This document shows positions 38,016 to 46,263 of a stretch of DNA of 64,000 bases, one piece after another. Each line of letters begins with the position of its first letter. Positions within the stretch are counted from its first letter, which is position 1. Made by a program: the position numbers and the translations under genes. Under the pieces are notes generated by a model. That model saw only the letters and a list, made by a program, of their open reading frames with translations, was not told the DNA's origin and did not search any database. The DNA comes from Rhodobacter viridis (GTDB lineage: Bacteria > Pseudomonadota > Alphaproteobacteria > Rhodobacterales > Rhodobacteraceae). The DNA lies in the NCBI RefSeq assembly GCF_003217355.1, contig NZ_QJTK01000009.1:62001-126000 (forward strand), read 5' to 3'.

Positions 38016-38710
38016 TCGGGATGGCGCGAGGGGATGATCTGCTGGGCGATGCCCGCGAACATCAGATAAACCGAGGTCACGACCAGACCCCAATGCGCCC
38101 AGGAGCCTTCCTCGAAATTCACCCAGGCCGCGCGGGCCGCGAAGATCGTCCAGAGAAGCGCCATCGTCAGCGACAGCGGTCGCCAGCGCACCGTGCGGGT
38201 CGGGTGGATGAACTTCAGCGGGAAGAACATCGCCACGGCCAGCGCCAGAACCACGGCCAGGGTCACCCAATACGACGGCCAGATCGCGAACAGCACCAGC
38301 ACCACCATGTTCCAGCAGGCGGGAAAGCCGGAAAACGAGCAGTCCTTCGTCTTCATCCGCGTATCGGCGAAATAGATCACCGAGGTGTAGATGATCGCGA
38401 TGATCGCCAGCCACCCGGTCCAACCCGGAAGCAGCCCCGACTTGAACAAGGCATAGGCCGGAATGAAGACATAGGTCAGATAGTCGACGATCAGGTCCAT
38501 CAGCACGCCGTCATGCGTCGGCCAGTTGTGCTTGGTGTCGAACTTCCGCGCCAGCGGCCCGTCGACGCCATCCACGATCAGCGCCACGACCAGCCACAGG
38601 AACATCAGCGCCCATTTTTCCTCGACCGCCGCGAGCATCGCCAACATCGACAACACCGCGCCGGTGGCGGTCAGCAGGTGAACGGAGAGGGCCTTGAAAC
38701 GAATGTCCAT
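38012..38710 (-). CDS. pcs: Phosphatidylcholine synthase
   Basis: Condenses choline with CDP-diacylglycerol to phosphatidylcholine in the inner membrane, a pathway found in Rhodobacter and other alphaproteobacteria. The 232-residue protein has the CDP-alcohol phosphotransferase signature DGPLAR followed by G and two Asp residues (about residues 47-73: DGVDGPLARKF, THDGVLMDLIVD), and about seven membrane helices. The ATG at 38710 follows GGAAGGG; the longer frame upstream is not family-like. Confidence 0.92.
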   Translation of the reverse strand: MDIRFKALSVHLLTATGAVLSMLAMLAAVEEKWALMFLWLVVALIVDGVDGPLARKFDTKHNWPTHDGVLMDLIVDYLTYVFIPAYALFKSGLLPGWTGWLAIIAIIYTSVIYFADTRMKTKDCSFSGFPACWNMVVLVLFAIWPSYWVTLAVVLALAVAMFFPLKFIHPTRTVRWRPLSLTMALLWTIFAARAAWVNFEEGSWAHWGLVVTSVYLMFAGIAQQIIPSRHPD

Positions 38711-38747
38711 ACGCCCTTCCTGCCCTAATCCTGCAAGGGGTGCAAGA

Positions 38748-38773
38748 CGGGCCGGGGGCATAAACCCGGCCCG
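38748..38773 (-). terminator. Terminator-like hairpin after the EF-hand gene
   Basis: CGGGCCGGG (38748-38756) pairs perfectly with CCCGGCCCG (38765-38773). On the minus strand it is followed by TCTTGC. It separates the EF-hand gene from pcs. Confidence 0.55.
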
Positions 38774-38781
38774 CCCCGTGG

Positions 38782-39414
38782 TCACGATGTCGCTTGCGCG
38801 ACCGCCTGCAAGAGCGACATGAACTGGTTCGCCGTGTCGCGGTTGATCGTCACCTGATCCGAGGAACTGCTTTCCGAGGTCATCGCCGCAAAGAGCGACT
38901 CGTAAAGCGATTGCACCGAGGAGGTCGAACTGCTCGTGGTGGTCGAGTCATCGTCGCTGTCCGAGCTGCTCTCCGAACCCGGCGGCGGACCCGAAGGCGG
39001 CGGGCCGGGGGGTGGCCCCGACATGCCCTGCGGCCCCCCCGCAGCGCCGGACGTCATCGAGTCTTCCGCCGCAGTCAGCTCGGTCTCGGTCAGCTTGCCG
39101 TCACCATCGGTGTCGATCGTGCTGAATTGCGACGACAGCAGATCGGACACCGGGCTCGCGTCGATTTCCGCCTGCGACAGGGTGCCGTCGCCGTCGGCAT
39201 CGTCATTCGCGGCCAGCGCCTCGAACAGCGACCGGCTGTCTGCCCCACCCGAGGCCGAAGCCGGCGGCGGAGGGGGCGGGGGCGGCGAACCGCCGGTGGC
39301 AAAGCTCGACGAGGTCGATGAGGTCGTCTTCGAAGAGGAACTGCCCGACGCTTGTTGCAGCAATGCCAGCGCGGCAGTGCTCGAGTACCCGGACAGGGAG
39401 GTCACGCTCATCAT
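38782..39414 (-). CDS. EF-hand calcium-binding protein with poly-proline segments
   Basis: A 210-residue protein with two canonical EF-hand loops, DDADGDGTLSQAE (about 71-83) and DTDGDGKLTETE (about 100-111). They are framed by a run of eight prolines (about 45-52), a second PPPG-rich stretch (about 130-147) and Ser/Thr/Asp-rich linkers. It lacks a Sec signal peptide, lipobox or membrane helix. The start at 39414 is preceded by AAAGGA; a further start is seven codons upstream. It follows xerC by 123 bases and is probably transcribed alone. Function unknown; location, inside or exported by another route, cannot be told. Confidence 0.78.
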   Translation of the reverse strand: MMSVTSLSGYSSTAALALLQQASGSSSSKTTSSTSSSFATGGSPPPPPPPPASASGGADSRSLFEALAANDDADGDGTLSQAEIDASPVSDLLSSQFSTIDTDGDGKLTETELTAAEDSMTSGAAGGPQGMSGPPPGPPPSGPPPGSESSSDSDDDSTTTSSSTSSVQSLYESLFAAMTSESSSSDQVTINRDTANQFMSLLQAVAQATS

Positions 39415-39537
39415 ACGATCCTTTCTGGATGACAACGTGCCCCGACGCTGCTCCCGGACGATGAACGAAGCCTTACTTACCCCCTAAACCTTCGCTTATA
39501 ACCGCTTGGATTGTAACGGCTTCGCGGGGTTTATGGC

Positions 39538-40461
39538 TCAGGCGCGGGGGTGAGCCGCCTGATAGACCTGCATCAGACGCGCCTGATCGACGGCGGTGTA
39601 AACCTGAGTCGTCGCAAGGCTCGCATGGCCCAGCAATTCCTGGATCGCGCGCAGATCGCCGCCTTCGGCCAGAAGATGCGTGGCAAAACTGTGCCTGAGC
39701 GCATGCGGCGTCGCCGTGGCCGGCAGACCAAGACCCAGCCGCGCCCGTTCCATCGACTTCGCGACCAGCCGCGGATTGAGCGGACCGCCCCGCGCACCGC
39801 GGAACAGCGGCTCGTAGCGCGAGGTCGGGAACGGGCAGAGCCGCAGATAATCCTCGACCGCCTTGCGCGCCGCCGGAAGCACCGGCACCAGACGCTCCTT
39901 GTCGCCCTTGCCGCGGATCCGCAGCACCTCCGGCAAGGGCGCATCCGAGCCTTTCAGCGCCAGAGCCTCGGACACCCGGAGCCCGCAGCCATACATCAAC
40001 GTCATCACCGCCGAGTCGCGGGCCGCGATCCAGGGCTCCTGCGCCTGCGATTCGACCTGCTCGATCACCTCGACCGCAGCCTCGACGCTGAGCGGGCGGG
40101 GCAGCTTGCGCTGATATTTCGGCGCCTTGGCCGACAGCACATGGGTGGCGTCGACGCCTTCGCGCGCCGCGAGCCAGCGGATGAAGTTCTTCACCGCCGA
40201 AAGCGCCCGCGCCAGCGAGCGGCTCGACAGGCCGCGCGTGCGTTCATGCGCCATCCAGGCCCGCATGTCGGACTGGCCAAGACCGGCCAGCTGGGCGACA
40301 CCCAAGCTTTCGCCCCGATGCCGATGGACAAAGGCCAGAAATCCGGCCACGTCGGAACTGTAGGCCGTCAACGTGTGACTGGCCGCCCCGTCGATCGCCC
40401 GCAAGTGACTGATCCACAGGGCCATCGCCGTCCGTGCGGCGGGCGAGACCCCCATCGACAT
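39538..40461 (-). CDS. xerC: Tyrosine recombinase XerC
   Basis: Resolves chromosome dimers at dif together with XerD. The 307-residue protein has an N-terminal SAM-like DNA-binding domain and a catalytic domain with Arg in YGCGLRVSE, HALRH (His-x-x-Arg), LLGHASLATTQVYT with the second His and the nucleophilic Tyr. It starts one base into the stop of the DUF484 gene, the usual xerC partner in proteobacteria, so it is a housekeeping XerC and not an element integrase. Confidence 0.93.
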   Translation of the reverse strand: MSMGVSPAARTAMALWISHLRAIDGAASHTLTAYSSDVAGFLAFVHRHRGESLGVAQLAGLGQSDMRAWMAHERTRGLSSRSLARALSAVKNFIRWLAAREGVDATHVLSAKAPKYQRKLPRPLSVEAAVEVIEQVESQAQEPWIAARDSAVMTLMYGCGLRVSEALALKGSDAPLPEVLRIRGKGDKERLVPVLPAARKAVEDYLRLCPFPTSRYEPLFRGARGGPLNPRLVAKSMERARLGLGLPATATPHALRHSFATHLLAEGGDLRAIQELLGHASLATTQVYTAVDQARLMQVYQAAHPRA

Positions 40462-41165
40462 CAGTTCAGCCAGCGACGCATGCCGCGCTCGAACACGCCT
40501 GCGAAGAAGGCCAGCAGGTCGGTGCCCTGCGAGGGCTTGAATTGATGCGGGTCTTCGGCGCCCATCACCAGCATGCCGGGCAGACGCCCCTCGCCCAGAT
40601 CCAGACGCATCAGCGCCTCGGAGCGGATCCAGCTCGCGGCCTCGCCATAGATCGCCTCGGAATGCGGCAGGGTCTGGCGCAGCACCACCGGGCGCACCTG
40701 CCCGCCACGACCGGCGCGCATGTATTCCTGGATGAAGCCGGGCTCGGCCACACAGAGCACGTCGCCCAGACGGCGCAGCGCCGGGTCATTCTCGTCCTGC
40801 AGCGTTTCCAGCACCAGCTTGACGCTGTCGACCCGCAGGATCTCGGCCACTTCGGAGCCGAGGTTTTTCAGGAAGCTCTCGAAATCCACCGGATCGAGCA
40901 TGCGCAGCACGGCGCGGTGGATCTGGTTCGTCCCCGAGAGATTCTCGTAGGCCGCGGCGATCACCGAGCGGTGGGTGTCCTCGAGCCGGTCAAGGCGGCG
41001 TTCCAGCCGCTCCATCGCCACACCGCGCAGGTCGACGATATTGGCGCCCATGGCGCGTTCGTTCGCGGTGATCAGCGCCCGCATCAGATCGCGATCCTCA
41101 AGGATCACGTCGGGGTCGGAGATGATCTTGTCGCGCAGTTCAGGTGCAAAAGCCGTGTCGGTCAT
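40461..41165 (-). CDS. DUF484 family protein
   Basis: A 234-residue soluble protein with a coiled-coil N-terminus (RGVAMERLERRLDRLEDTHR) followed by a GAF-like fold, matching DUF484. The family is found next to xerC across proteobacteria; its biochemical function is unknown. Its stop overlaps the xerC start by one base. The 125 bases upstream contain the terminator of the transaldolase gene and an AT-rich stretch that probably holds the promoter. Confidence 0.9.
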   Translation of the reverse strand: MTDTAFAPELRDKIISDPDVILEDRDLMRALITANERAMGANIVDLRGVAMERLERRLDRLEDTHRSVIAAAYENLSGTNQIHRAVLRMLDPVDFESFLKNLGSEVAEILRVDSVKLVLETLQDENDPALRRLGDVLCVAEPGFIQEYMRAGRGGQVRPVVLRQTLPHSEAIYGEAASWIRSEALMRLDLGEGRLPGMLVMGAEDPHQFKPSQGTDLLAFFAGVFERGMRRWLN

Positions 41166-41249
41166 GCCAGCCTCTCGTAAGCGGGTTATGTGGAAATTGA
41201 CACAGATTCTGGTTAAATGCAGGTTAAATTTGTTAACAATAATAAGAGA

Positions 41250-41267
41250 CCCGCCGAAATCGGCGGG
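41250..41267 (-). terminator. Intrinsic terminator after transaldolase
   Basis: CCCGCCG (41250-41256) pairs with CGGCGGG (41261-41267). On the minus strand, downstream of the transaldolase stop, it is followed by TCTCTTATTATTG. Confidence 0.75.
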
Positions 41268-41290
41268 CCGTCGCCTTCAGATCACAGGTT

Positions 41291-41944
41291 TCAGACGATC
41301 GACTGACCGGTTTTCGCCCAGTCCTTCAGGAACTGCTCCAGCCCCTTGTCGGTCAGCGGGTGGTTCGCCATCGCCTTGATCACCGAGGGCGGCGCGGTGA
41401 TGACATCGGCGCCGATCCGGGCCACGTCGGTGATATGGTTGACCGAGCGGATCGAGGCGGCGAGGATCTCGGTCTTGAAGCCGTAGTTGTCATAGATGGT
41501 GCGGATGTCCTCGATCAGCTGCACACCATCGAGGTTGATGTCGTCGAGCCGGCCGATGAAGGGCGAGATGAAGGTGGCGCCCGCCTTGGCCGCAAGGATC
41601 GCCTGCGCGGCCGAGAAGCACAGAGTGACGTTGACCATGTGGCCTTCCGATGCGAAAGCCTTGCAGGCGGTGAGGCCGGCCCAGGTCAGCGGCACCTTGA
41701 TGGCGATGTTGGAGGCGATCTTGGCCAGTTTCAGCCCTTCGGCGATCATGTCCTTCGCTTCGGTCGCCACCACCTCGGCCGAGACCGGACCCGCAACCAT
41801 GTCGCAGATTTCCTTCGTCACTTCGAGGATGTCGCGGCCCGATTTCAGGATCAGCGACGGGTTGGTGGTGACACCATCGACCATGCCGAGGTCGTTCAGC
41901 TCCTTGATGGCTGACACATCGGCGGTATCGACGAAGAATTTCAT
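41291..41944 (-). CDS. tal: Transaldolase / fructose-6-phosphate aldolase (TalC-type)
   Basis: A 217-residue TIM-barrel of the small transaldolase/FSA family in the pentose phosphate pathway. The N-terminus [16 protein letters not shown], the [13 protein letters not shown] motif (24-36) and Schiff-base Lys83 in IAIKVPLTW are diagnostic. The small class includes both true transaldolases and fructose-6-phosphate aldolases; the sequence alone does not decide. GGAGGCC-type purines precede the ATG. It is transcribed alone and closed by a terminator. Confidence 0.93.
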   Translation of the reverse strand: MKFFVDTADVSAIKELNDLGMVDGVTTNPSLILKSGRDILEVTKEICDMVAGPVSAEVVATEAKDMIAEGLKLAKIASNIAIKVPLTWAGLTACKAFASEGHMVNVTLCFSAAQAILAAKAGATFISPFIGRLDDINLDGVQLIEDIRTIYDNYGFKTEILAASIRSVNHITDVARIGADVITAPPSVIKAMANHPLTDKGLEQFLKDWAKTGQSIV

Positions 41945-42065
41945 GAGGGGCCTCCTGCGTTCTGTCTGGCCGCGATTTAGCGCAAACAGCGGGCAATTGC
42001 GAGAGCGGAATCAGGGGCAAAGGGGGGCTTGCCGCCCCCCTCGGCCTGACGGCCTCTCCCCCCGC

Positions 42066-42117
42066 GCGTATTTGAACCAAGAAGAAGCCCTCCCGTTTCT
42101 TCTTGGCCCAAATACGC
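42066..42117. repeat. Dispersed inverted-repeat element, copy B (most complete)
   Basis: Twenty-one-base arms at 42066-42086 and 42097-42117 pair at 19 of 21 positions around a ten-base loop. The left arm reads GCGTATTTGAACCAAGAAGA and the right arm ends AAATACGC. It lies 34 bases before priA, in the divergent gap with tal; a GGGGGGC/GCCCCCC hairpin lies just to its left. This copy defines the family. Confidence 0.75.
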
Positions 42118-42150
42118 CCGCCGGAGGCGTTGCGGGGCGCGAGGCCGGGC

Positions 42151-44334
42151 ATGTCTGAGCCGGGGTTCTTTCCCGAAGGCGCCCGGGTCTCGGTCCTGAC
42201 CGCGGAACCGATCGGCAAGCCGCTCGACTATCTGGCGCCGGAGGGCGGCTGTTTTCCGGGTGCCTTCGTCGAGGTGCCACTCGGGCCGCGCCGGGTCGTC
42301 GGCGTCGTCTGGGGCGCGGGCGACGGGCGGTTCGAGGCGGGCAAGCTGCGGGCGGTGTCGCGCGTGCTGGACGTCCCGCCGATGCGGGCGGAGCTGCAGG
42401 AGTTCCTGATCCGCATGGGCAGCTACACGATGACCTCGCTCCCCGGGGTTTTGCGGCTGGCGACACGCACGCCGGGGCTGTTCGATCCGCCCGGCGCGCG
42501 GCGGATCTATCGGCTGGGCACGGCGGTACCGGGCAAGCTGACCGAGGCGCGGGAAAAGGTTCTGGCCGTGCTACGCGATCACGGCGGCGCGGGGTTTTAT
42601 CTGACGGAACTCGCGCAGCTTGCAGGCGTCACGCCGCAGGTTGTGAAGGGGCTGGTGAAGCTTGGCGCCATCGAGGAGGCCGAACAGCCGCGCGATCTGC
42701 CCTTGCCGCGGCTCGATTTCACCCTGCCGGGCAAGGCGCTGTCCGAGGATCAGGCCACTGCGGCCGCGGCGCTGAAGGGCGAGGGCTTTGGCGTGACGCT
42801 GCTCAAGGGCGTCACCGGCTCGGGCAAGACCGAGGTTTATCTCGAAGCCGTCGCGGAGTGTCTGCGCCGGGGGCGGCAGGCTTTGGTGCTGCTGCCGGAA
42901 ATCGCGCTGACCTCCGAATTTCTCTCGCGGGTCGAGGCGCGGTTTGGCGCCCGGCCCGGCGAATGGCATTCGGGCGTGACCGAGGCCGAACGGCGCAGGC
43001 TCTGGCGCATGGTGGCGACGGGCGGCGCGCAGATGGTCGTCGGCGCCCGCTCGGCGCTGTTCCTGCCGTTTCAGGATCTGGGCCTGATCGTCGTCGATGA
43101 GGAACACGACACCTCCTACAAGCAGGAGGAGGGTGCGCTTTACAATGCCCGCGACATGGCCGTGCTGCGGGCCTCGCTCGCCGGGTCGCAGGTGGTGCTG
43201 GCCTCGGCCACGCCCAGCCTTGAAAGCTGGGTCAATGCCGCCTCGGGCAAATACCGCCGCATCGATCTGGCCGCGCGCTTTGGCGCTTCGGAGCTGCCCG
43301 AGATGCGCAGCATCGACATGCGCGAGGAACGCATCGAATCGGTGCACTGGATCTCGCCCAGCCTTGTCGGCGCGGTGGTTTCGACGCTGTCGCGGGGCGA
43401 ACAGGCGATGCTGTTCCTGAACCGGCGCGGCTATGCCCCGGTCACGCTCTGCCGCGCCTGCGGGCAACAGATCGGCTGCGATCACTGCGACGCGCGGATG
43501 GTCGAGCATCGCTTCCTCAAGCGCCTCGTCTGCCATCAATGCGGCGAGACGAAACCCATTCCCACCACCTGCCCCGCCTGCGGGGTCGAGGGCAAGCTGG
43601 CCCCCGTCGGCCCCGGTGTCGAGCGGCTGGCCGAGGAAGTGGCAGAACGCTTCCCCACGGCGCGGGTGGCGGTGCTGTCCTCGGACCTCTTCGGCTCGGC
43701 GCGGGCCCTGAAAGAGGCGGTGGAGAGCATTGCCAAAGGCGGCGCCGACATCATCATCGGCACGCAGATCGTCGCCAAGGGGCACAACTTTCCGCTGCTC
43801 ACCTTGGTCGGGGTGATCGATGCAGACCTTGGCCTGCAAGGCTCGGACCTGCGTGCGGCGGAACGCACCTTTCAGCTGATGCGGCAGGTGGCAGGCCGGG
43901 CCGGGCGCGCGGAAAAGCCCGGGCTGGCGCTTTTGCAGACCTATCAACCCGAGCATCCGGTGATCCGCGCGATTCTGGGCGGCGACGAGGAAGCCTTCTG
44001 GAAGGCCGAGGCCGAGGGGCGCAAGGCAGCGGGTGTGCCGCCCTTTGGCCGGATGGCGGGGATCATCCTGTCAGGCGCCGAGATCGAGCCGCTTTTCGCC
44101 TATGGCAATGACCTCGCTCAGCATGACGGCCCGCTGCGCCGGATCGGCGCGCAACTTTTCGGCCCCGCCCCTGCGCCCATCGCGCGGGTTCGCGGCCGGC
44201 ACCGGGTCCGCCTCTTGATCCGCGCCGACAAGACCGCGCCGCTGCAACAGGCGATCAGGGCCTGGCTGCGCGGCGTGAAGCAGCCCAATTCCGTGCGCCT
44301 TGCCATCGACATCGACCCGCAGAGCTTCCTCTAA
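42151..44334 (+). CDS. priA: Primosomal replication protein N' (helicase PriA)
   Basis: Restarts stalled replication forks by 3'-5' DNA unwinding and primosome loading. The 727-residue protein has a PriA DNA-binding N-terminal domain, Walker A GVTGSGKTEVY near residue 220, DEEH near 318, and the zinc-binding insert CRACGQQIGCDHC and CHQCG...CPACG (about 435-480). The ATG at 42151 begins the family N-terminus MSEPGFFPEGARVSVL; the frame upstream runs through the repeat element. prmA follows 63 bases downstream. Confidence 0.95.
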   Translation: MSEPGFFPEGARVSVLTAEPIGKPLDYLAPEGGCFPGAFVEVPLGPRRVVGVVWGAGDGRFEAGKLRAVSRVLDVPPMRAELQEFLIRMGSYTMTSLPGVLRLATRTPGLFDPPGARRIYRLGTAVPGKLTEAREKVLAVLRDHGGAGFYLTELAQLAGVTPQVVKGLVKLGAIEEAEQPRDLPLPRLDFTLPGKALSEDQATAAAALKGEGFGVTLLKGVTGSGKTEVYLEAVAECLRRGRQALVLLPEIALTSEFLSRVEARFGARPGEWHSGVTEAERRRLWRMVATGGAQMVVGARSALFLPFQDLGLIVVDEEHDTSYKQEEGALYNARDMAVLRASLAGSQVVLASATPSLESWVNAASGKYRRIDLAARFGASELPEMRSIDMREERIESVHWISPSLVGAVVSTLSRGEQAMLFLNRRGYAPVTLCRACGQQIGCDHCDARMVEHRFLKRLVCHQCGETKPIPTTCPACGVEGKLAPVGPGVERLAEEVAERFPTARVAVLSSDLFGSARALKEAVESIAKGGADIIIGTQIVAKGHNFPLLTLVGVIDADLGLQGSDLRAAERTFQLMRQVAGRAGRAEKPGLALLQTYQPEHPVIRAILGGDEEAFWKAEAEGRKAAGVPPFGRMAGIILSGAEIEPLFAYGNDLAQHDGPLRRIGAQLFGPAPAPIARVRGRHRVRLLIRADKTAPLQQAIRAWLRGVKQPNSVRLAIDIDPQSFL

Positions 44335-44397
44335 CCTTGTTTCGATTGACCCCCCGCCCCTTTCGCGCCATTGGGGGCGAAACCAACGGAGCCCGCC

Positions 44398-45267
44398 ATG
44401 ACCACCTTCACCGCCTTCGCCGTTCTGTCCGACCGCGACCTTGCCGATGATCTGGCCGAGCGGCTCGAAGACCTGGACCCCGGCCCCTATGGCGTCGGCG
44501 TCTTCGAGATCGAGGACGGCTCGGGCAATTTCGAGGTCGGCGCCTATTTCCTCGAGCGCCCGAATGAGATCGTGCTCGACCTGCTGGCGGCGGCCTATGG
44601 CGCCACCGGCTTCGTCGTCTCGGAACTGCCGGAAACCGACTGGGTGGCGCATGTGAAACGCGAACTGGCCCCGGTCGTCGCCGGGCGGTTCTTCGTCCAT
44701 GGCAGCCATGATGCCGACAAGGTGCCCTCTGGAACGATCCCGCTGGTGATCGACGCGGCGATGGCCTTCGGCACCGGCCATCACGGCACGACGCTCGGCT
44801 GTCTGACCGCGCTCGACCGGCTGGCGGGCGAAGGCTTCCATCCGCGCAAGACCGTCGATATCGGCTGCGGCACCGCCGTGCTGGCGATGGCCGCCGCGAA
44901 ACTCTGGCCCGAGACGGTGCTGGCCTCCGACATCGACCCGGTCGCGGTTGAAACCGCCGCCGCCAATGTCACCGGCAACGATCTGGCGGGCCGGGTGATC
45001 TGCTTGCAGGCGGCGGGGTTCAACCATCCGGACCTGCAAGCCGCCGCGCCCTTCGACCTTATTTTCGCCAATATTCTGAAAGGGCCGCTGATCACGCTCG
45101 CCCCCGACATGGGGCGGCTTTGCGCCGAATCGGGCCTTGTTATCTTGTCCGGAATCCTGATCGAGCAGGGCGACGAAGTGATCGCGGCCTATGAAGCCCA
45201 GAATTTCCGTCTCGTCTCTCGCAACAATTACGGCGACTGGACGACATTGGTTCTTTCAAGGAACTGA
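44398..45267 (+). CDS. prmA: Ribosomal protein L11 methyltransferase
   Basis: Trimethylates Lys and the N-terminus of ribosomal protein L11. The 289-residue protein has the SAM motif TVDIGCGTAVLAMAAAKLW (about 153-171) and DPVAVETAAANV, with FDLIFANIL matching the NxxL active-site segment; MAFGTGHHGTT is the PrmA signature. It follows priA closely, possibly as an operon. The ATG at 44398 is used; a start nine codons upstream lacks homology. Confidence 0.93.
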   Translation: MTTFTAFAVLSDRDLADDLAERLEDLDPGPYGVGVFEIEDGSGNFEVGAYFLERPNEIVLDLLAAAYGATGFVVSELPETDWVAHVKRELAPVVAGRFFVHGSHDADKVPSGTIPLVIDAAMAFGTGHHGTTLGCLTALDRLAGEGFHPRKTVDIGCGTAVLAMAAAKLWPETVLASDIDPVAVETAAANVTGNDLAGRVICLQAAGFNHPDLQAAAPFDLIFANILKGPLITLAPDMGRLCAESGLVILSGILIEQGDEVIAAYEAQNFRLVSRNNYGDWTTLVLSRN

Positions 45268-45369
45268 TCCCCGGAAAGCTTTCTCGCCGGATCGCAGAAA
45301 CTCGGGCATAGTTGTTAATCAGTCGTTAGGGATTTTTTCCCGCGACCGGTTTTCGATGTGGAGCCTGTC

Positions 45370-45717
45370 ATGCGTAATTCGGTTCACTCTGACTTTGAAC
45401 GCCGCCTGGCGCGGATTGACCGGATTCATGCCGCGGGGGGCGCTTTCGAAGCGACCGGGGCGCTTGGCCGCGCTTATTTCGACAGCCACCGCCCGAAGGG
45501 GCGCCGCCGCTTTCCGTGGCGCGCTGTGGCGATGGTCCTGCTGGGGATGCTGCTGTTCAAGGCGGCGATCCTCGCGCAGATCGGCCCGGAAACCTATGCC
45601 CATCGGGTCGAGACCCTGGCCGCGGGAACGACCGTGGAACGGGTCGGCTCTTGGGTGCTGCGCGCCGATGCGCCCACCCAATTCATCGCCGCGCAACTGC
45701 ACGCCATTCTTTACTGA
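45370..45717 (+). CDS. Small single-pass membrane protein of unknown function
   Basis: A 115-residue protein with a basic cytoplasmic N-terminus (RPKGRRRFPWRAVAM), one hydrophobic helix (about 50-68, VAMVLLGMLLFKAAILAQIG) and a short outer region ending QLHAILY. No domain is recognised; similar small proteins occur in Rhodobacterales. TGGAG lies before the ATG at 45370; another ATG is four codons upstream. It lies 102 bases after prmA and is followed by a strong terminator. Confidence 0.75.
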   Translation: MRNSVHSDFERRLARIDRIHAAGGAFEATGALGRAYFDSHRPKGRRRFPWRAVAMVLLGMLLFKAAILAQIGPETYAHRVETLAAGTTVERVGSWVLRADAPTQFIAAQLHAILY

Positions 45718-45773
45718 GACTTTCGCCCGGCACATTCGGACGGCGCTTATAATCAGGACGCATTTCAGACAGC

Positions 45774-45805
45774 AAAAAGCCGCGCAGCGCCCTGCGCGGC
45801 TTTTT
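45774..45805. terminator. Bidirectional intrinsic terminator
   Basis: A 14-base perfect stem (45774-45787 with 45792-45805), four-base loop, with an A run before and a T run after. It serves the small membrane protein gene on the plus strand and DUF1127 on the minus strand. Confidence 0.9.
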
Positions 45806-45825
45806 TGTTTTGCGTCCCTGTCGGC

Positions 45826-46014
45826 TCAGCGGCCGATGCAGTCGATATCCGACCGCGTCAGGCCGATATCGTTCAGTTCCCGGTCGCTCAGCCGCGCAAG
45901 CGCCCGGCGCGTCAGCCGGGCGTCATTCCACAGCGTCATCGCGTCGAGAAGGCGTGCAAACATCCCGGCCCGGCCATGGCGGGCGGAGAGGGCGAGGGTG
46001 TCGAGGGCGGACAT
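45826..46014 (-). CDS. DUF1127 (YjiS-like) small basic protein
   Basis: A 62-residue Arg-rich protein; the C-terminal core RRALARLSDRELNDIGLTRSDI is the DUF1127 signature. In Rhodobacter, DUF1127 proteins have been tied to RNA turnover and stress responses, often next to small RNAs. Here an orphan terminator and a candidate small RNA lie in the divergent region. Upstream, an inverted repeat TTGATT/AATCAA (46060-46079) may be an operator. AAAGGAA precedes the ATG. Confidence 0.88.
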   Translation of the reverse strand: MSALDTLALSARHGRAGMFARLLDAMTLWNDARLTRRALARLSDRELNDIGLTRSDIDCIGR

Positions 46015-46059
46015 GATGCGGTTCCTTTATATTCTGCTGTTTTGCTGGGCGTTTCGCCG

Positions 46060-46087
46060 TTGATTGGGCAGTTAATCAAGGCAGAAT
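46060..46087 (+). promoter_or_regulatory. Inverted repeat and possible promoter for a plus-strand small RNA
   Basis: TTGATT (46060-46065) and AATCAA (46074-46079) form an inverted repeat. TTGATT also has -35 character for a plus-strand promoter, with CAGAAT 16 bases later (46082-46087) as the -10. The DUF1127 gene reads the other way from here, so the site could serve either. Confidence 0.3.
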
Positions 46088-46093
46088 GCGAAA

Positions 46094-46142
46094 ACAAGCG
46101 CAGCACGATCAGCCCCGCCATGCAGTTTCTGCATGGCTTTTT
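46094..46142 (+). ncRNA. Candidate short RNA ending at an orphan terminator
   Basis: From the expected start of the promoter at 46060-46087 to the T run at 46142 is about 50 bases, with no coding potential. The only upstream plus-strand gene already has its own terminator at 45774-45805, so another transcript should start in between. This is inferred from terminator placement and not directly shown. Confidence 0.3.
46117..46142 (+). terminator. Orphan intrinsic terminator
   Basis: GCCATGCAG (46117-46125) pairs perfectly with CTGCATGGC (46129-46137) around TTT, followed by TTTTT (46138-46142). It is oriented for plus-strand transcription, yet no plus-strand gene lies directly upstream. Confidence 0.75.
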
Positions 46143-46164
46143 CAGCCGCTGACGGCGTCGTGAG

Positions 46165-46202
46165 CGGCTTCGGCATTTTGCCGCCCGGCTTCGGCATTCT
46201 GC
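46165..46202. repeat. Direct repeat upstream of ruvC
   Basis: CGGCTTCGGCATTYTGC occurs at 46165-46181 and 46186-46202, a 21-base period. Two copies only. It lies between the orphan terminator and the ruvC promoter region. No function is recognised. Confidence 0.5.
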
Positions 46203-46236
46203 TGACGCATTCGGCTGCGAAGTGTCGCTTTGCGCC

Positions 46237-46251
46237 GTTTCGCAGCCGTTC
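46237..46251. promoter_or_regulatory. LexA-like half-site pair upstream of ruvCAB
   Basis: GTTT, seven bases, GTTC: one mismatch to the alphaproteobacterial SOS box GTTC-N7-GTTC. It lies 100 bases before ruvC. ruvCAB is SOS-controlled in several bacteria. An inverted repeat GTTACAG-N2-CTGTAAC follows at 46264-46279. The rest of the 337-base gap from 46015 holds nothing else I can name. Confidence 0.4.
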
Positions 46252-46263
46252 CGACCTCAGGCG

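Noticed and set aside
39538-40461. Integrase suggesting a genomic island
   Set aside because: Pairing with DUF484 and full XerC layout show the housekeeping recombinase; no attachment repeats or cargo genes are present.
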